Assembly (NCBI RefSeq): GCF_016025255.1
Contig: NZ_CP065592.1
Location: 1,717,122-1,781,121, forward strand
Length of the DNA: 64,000 nucleotides
Reading direction: 5' to 3'
Source of the DNA: Sphingosinicella flava
Lineage (GTDB): Bacteria; Pseudomonadota; Alphaproteobacteria; Sphingomonadales; Sphingomonadaceae
In this document: piece after piece, positions 62,533-64,000 of the stretch
How positions within the stretch are numbered: position 1 is the first letter of the stretch
Layout: every line of letters begins with the position of its first letter
Made by a program: the position numbers and the translations under genes
Notes under the pieces: generated by a model
Database searches by the model: none
The model's input: the letters and a program-made list of their open reading frames with translations, nothing else
What the model was told of the DNA's origin: nothing

Positions 62533-64000
62533 ATGGCGTCTTCTTCCCAATCCACCGAACCCGAAGCAGGCTGGGCGGCGCTCCGCCGCTTCCTGCCCTA
62601 CCTCTGGCCCAGCCATGCGCCCGCATTGCGCGCCCGGGTGATCCTGTCGCTACTGCTGGTGATTGTTTCGATCCTGATCACCACCCTCGTCATGCCGCTC
62701 GCCTACAGCGCGGCGGTCAACCGGATGACGACGGGGATGGAGGCTGCTGCGCAGATCGCGATCGCCCTCGTCGCCGCTTACGCCGCCGCACGGTTCGGAG
62801 GCGTCTTGTTCGACAATCTGCGTAACGGCATTTTCGAGCGCGTGGGGCAGGACGCGACGCGGCGGCTCGCCGAAACGACCTTCCGGCATCTCCACGACCT
62901 GTCGTTGCGCTTCCATCTCGAGCGGCGCACCGGGGCGGTGACCAAGATCATCGAACGGGGAACGAAGAGCATCGATTCGATGCTGTATTTCCTCCTCTTC
63001 AACATCGGCCCGACGGTGATCCAGCTCGCCATCGTGCTTGGCCTCTTCTGGATCAAGTTCGGCATCGGTCTCGTCGTCGCCACGATCGTGATGGTCGTCG
63101 CCTATATCCAATTCACCCGGATCGTCACCGATTGGCGCGCGCGGCTGCGCGTCGAGATGAACGATCTTGACACCGGTGCCGTCGCCCGCGCGGTGGACAG
63201 CCTCCTCAATTTCGAAACGGTCAAATATTTCAACGCCGAGGATCGGGAAGCGGAGCGGTACGGCCGGGCCGTTGCCCGCTATGCCGACGCAGCGGTGAAG
63301 AACGAGACGTCGCTCGCCTGGCTCAACATTGGCCAATCGCTCATCACCAACCTGATGATGGCGGGCGCGATGGGCTTCACCGTCTGGGGGTGGTCGGTCG
63401 GTCGCTTCACGCCGGGCGACGTGGTGCTGGTGAACACGCTTCTCGCCCAGCTCTTCCGGCCGCTCGACATGCTCGGCTGGGTCTACCGCAACATCCGCCA
63501 GGGCCTGATCGACATGGAGGCGATGTTCGGCATCGTCGACACCAAGGCCGAAGTGGTCGACATTCCGGATGCCCCGCCGCTCCACGTTGCCCAGGGACAT
63601 GTCCGGTTCGAGGACGTACATTTCGGTTACGAGTTGGAACGGCCGATCCTGAAAGGCATCGATTTCGACGTACCGCCGGGCACGATGCTGGCCGTGGTTG
63701 GTCCGTCGGGGGCGGGCAAGTCCACCCTGTCGCGCCTCCTCTTCCGTTTTTACGATCCGCTGTCCGGGCGCATCACCATCGATGGCCAGGACATATCGCA
63801 GGTCAGCCAGCAAAGCCTGCGCGCCGCCATCGGCATCGTTCCGCAGGACAGCGTCCTTTTCAACGACACGATCGGCTACAATATCGGCTACGGCAAGGAC
63901 GGCGCGACGCAGGCGGATATCGAGGAGGCGGCGCGGGGCGCGGCCATCGCCGATTTCATCGCCGAGCTTCCGGACGGCTATCAGTCGCGCGTCGGCGAGC
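62533..64000 (+). CDS. ATM1/HMT1-type ABC transporter (3' truncated by window edge)
   Basis: The frame is open to the right edge (489 codons visible). An N-terminal six-helix transmembrane domain contains GQDATRRLAETTFRHLHDLSLRFHLERRTGA split over residues 115-145, and FETVKYFNAEDREAERY, typical of the ATM1/HMT1 family. The ATPase domain shows Walker A VGPSGAGKST near residue 390 and the Q-loop GIVPQDSVLFNDTI. Family members export glutathione-linked metal or sulfur compounds. The signature and Walker B motifs lie beyond the window. Confidence 0.92.
   Translation, partial: MASSSQSTEPEAGWAALRRFLPYLWPSHAPALRARVILSLLLVIVSILITTLVMPLAYSAAVNRMTTGMEAAAQIAIALVAAYAAARFGGVLFDNLRNGIFERVGQDATRRLAETTFRHLHDLSLRFHLERRTGAVTKIIERGTKSIDSMLYFLLFNIGPTVIQLAIVLGLFWIKFGIGLVVATIVMVVAYIQFTRIVTDWRARLRVEMNDLDTGAVARAVDSLLNFETVKYFNAEDREAERYGRAVARYADAAVKNETSLAWLNIGQSLITNLMMAGAMGFTVWGWSVGRFTPGDVVLVNTLLAQLFRPLDMLGWVYRNIRQGLIDMEAMFGIVDTKAEVVDIPDAPPLHVAQGHVRFEDVHFGYELERPILKGIDFDVPPGTMLAVVGPSGAGKSTLSRLLFRFYDPLSGRITIDGQDISQVSQQSLRAAIGIVPQDSVLFNDTIGYNIGYGKDGATQADIEEAARGAAIADFIAELPDGYQSRVGE

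Overview
The window is a high-G+C alphaproteobacterial chromosome segment, most likely from the order Sphingomonadales. The evidence is the gene neighbourhoods (yacG-rng-maf-infA, nusB-thiL-hppA), a short RNase E/G-type protein, a K+-independent proton pyrophosphatase, many small sphingomonad-type lipoproteins and REP-like intergenic palindromes. This is inferred from gene content and style; no database was searched.

Layout. 1-6761 is the end of an O-antigen/surface polysaccharide locus. Genes of WbuX/LfnA, WbuY (HisH-like) and WbuZ (HisF-like) type, then FnlA, FnlB, FnlC and a WbuB-type glycosyltransferase, form one overlapping + strand operon. Together they would make and transfer an N-acetyl-L-fucosamine residue, probably as its acetamidino derivative (L-FucNAm). 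6762-9350 is a decayed accessory strip: two small secreted-protein genes, a frameshifted DUF2924 gene and a broken large serine recombinase, ending at a tRNA-Phe gene. From 9352 on the sequence is mostly core genome: yacG/rng/maf/infA, biotin genes bioFDA, the proton pyrophosphatase, thiL and nusB. Between nusB and thiL sits a 449-bp cassette, a DUF559 (Vsr-like) endonuclease gene bounded by 45-bp inverted REP-like repeats, and its reading frame runs directly into thiL.

18.8-34.7 kb holds an alpha/beta hydrolase, an M48 protease, a pirin, BolA, a J-domain protein, a five-gene detoxification-like operon divergent from an HxlR regulator, cobS/cobT, rpmB, nhaA and a DUF885 lipoprotein. 34.7-45.3 kb holds etfBA, sucC, an AmpR-like/class A beta-lactamase pair, dinB, two DUF2382 stress proteins, an endonuclease III and thiC under a TPP riboswitch. 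45.4-49.9 kb is a second accessory region: a DUF4241 protein, an LprI-like lipoprotein, a DUF4287 protein and a HindIII-like restriction-modification pair, with a partial near-identical second copy of the restriction gene upstream. 50-64 kb holds small lipoproteins, ung, a CDF metal exporter, a periplasmic peroxiredoxin, an SDR enzyme, a TonB-dependent receptor and a truncated ATM1-type ABC transporter.

Two families of short palindromic repeats recur between genes. Family A has a C-rich/G-rich stem with an ATCGA loop and a GGGTGGGGGTGAT tail. Family B is paired REPs of the type CGTCATTCCAGCGAAAGC. The clearest candidate for an undescribed system is the DUF559/family A unit: one autonomous-looking copy (17840-18288), one short internally deleted copy that keeps the gene's 3' end (22830-22944), and one solitary palindrome (27577-27602).
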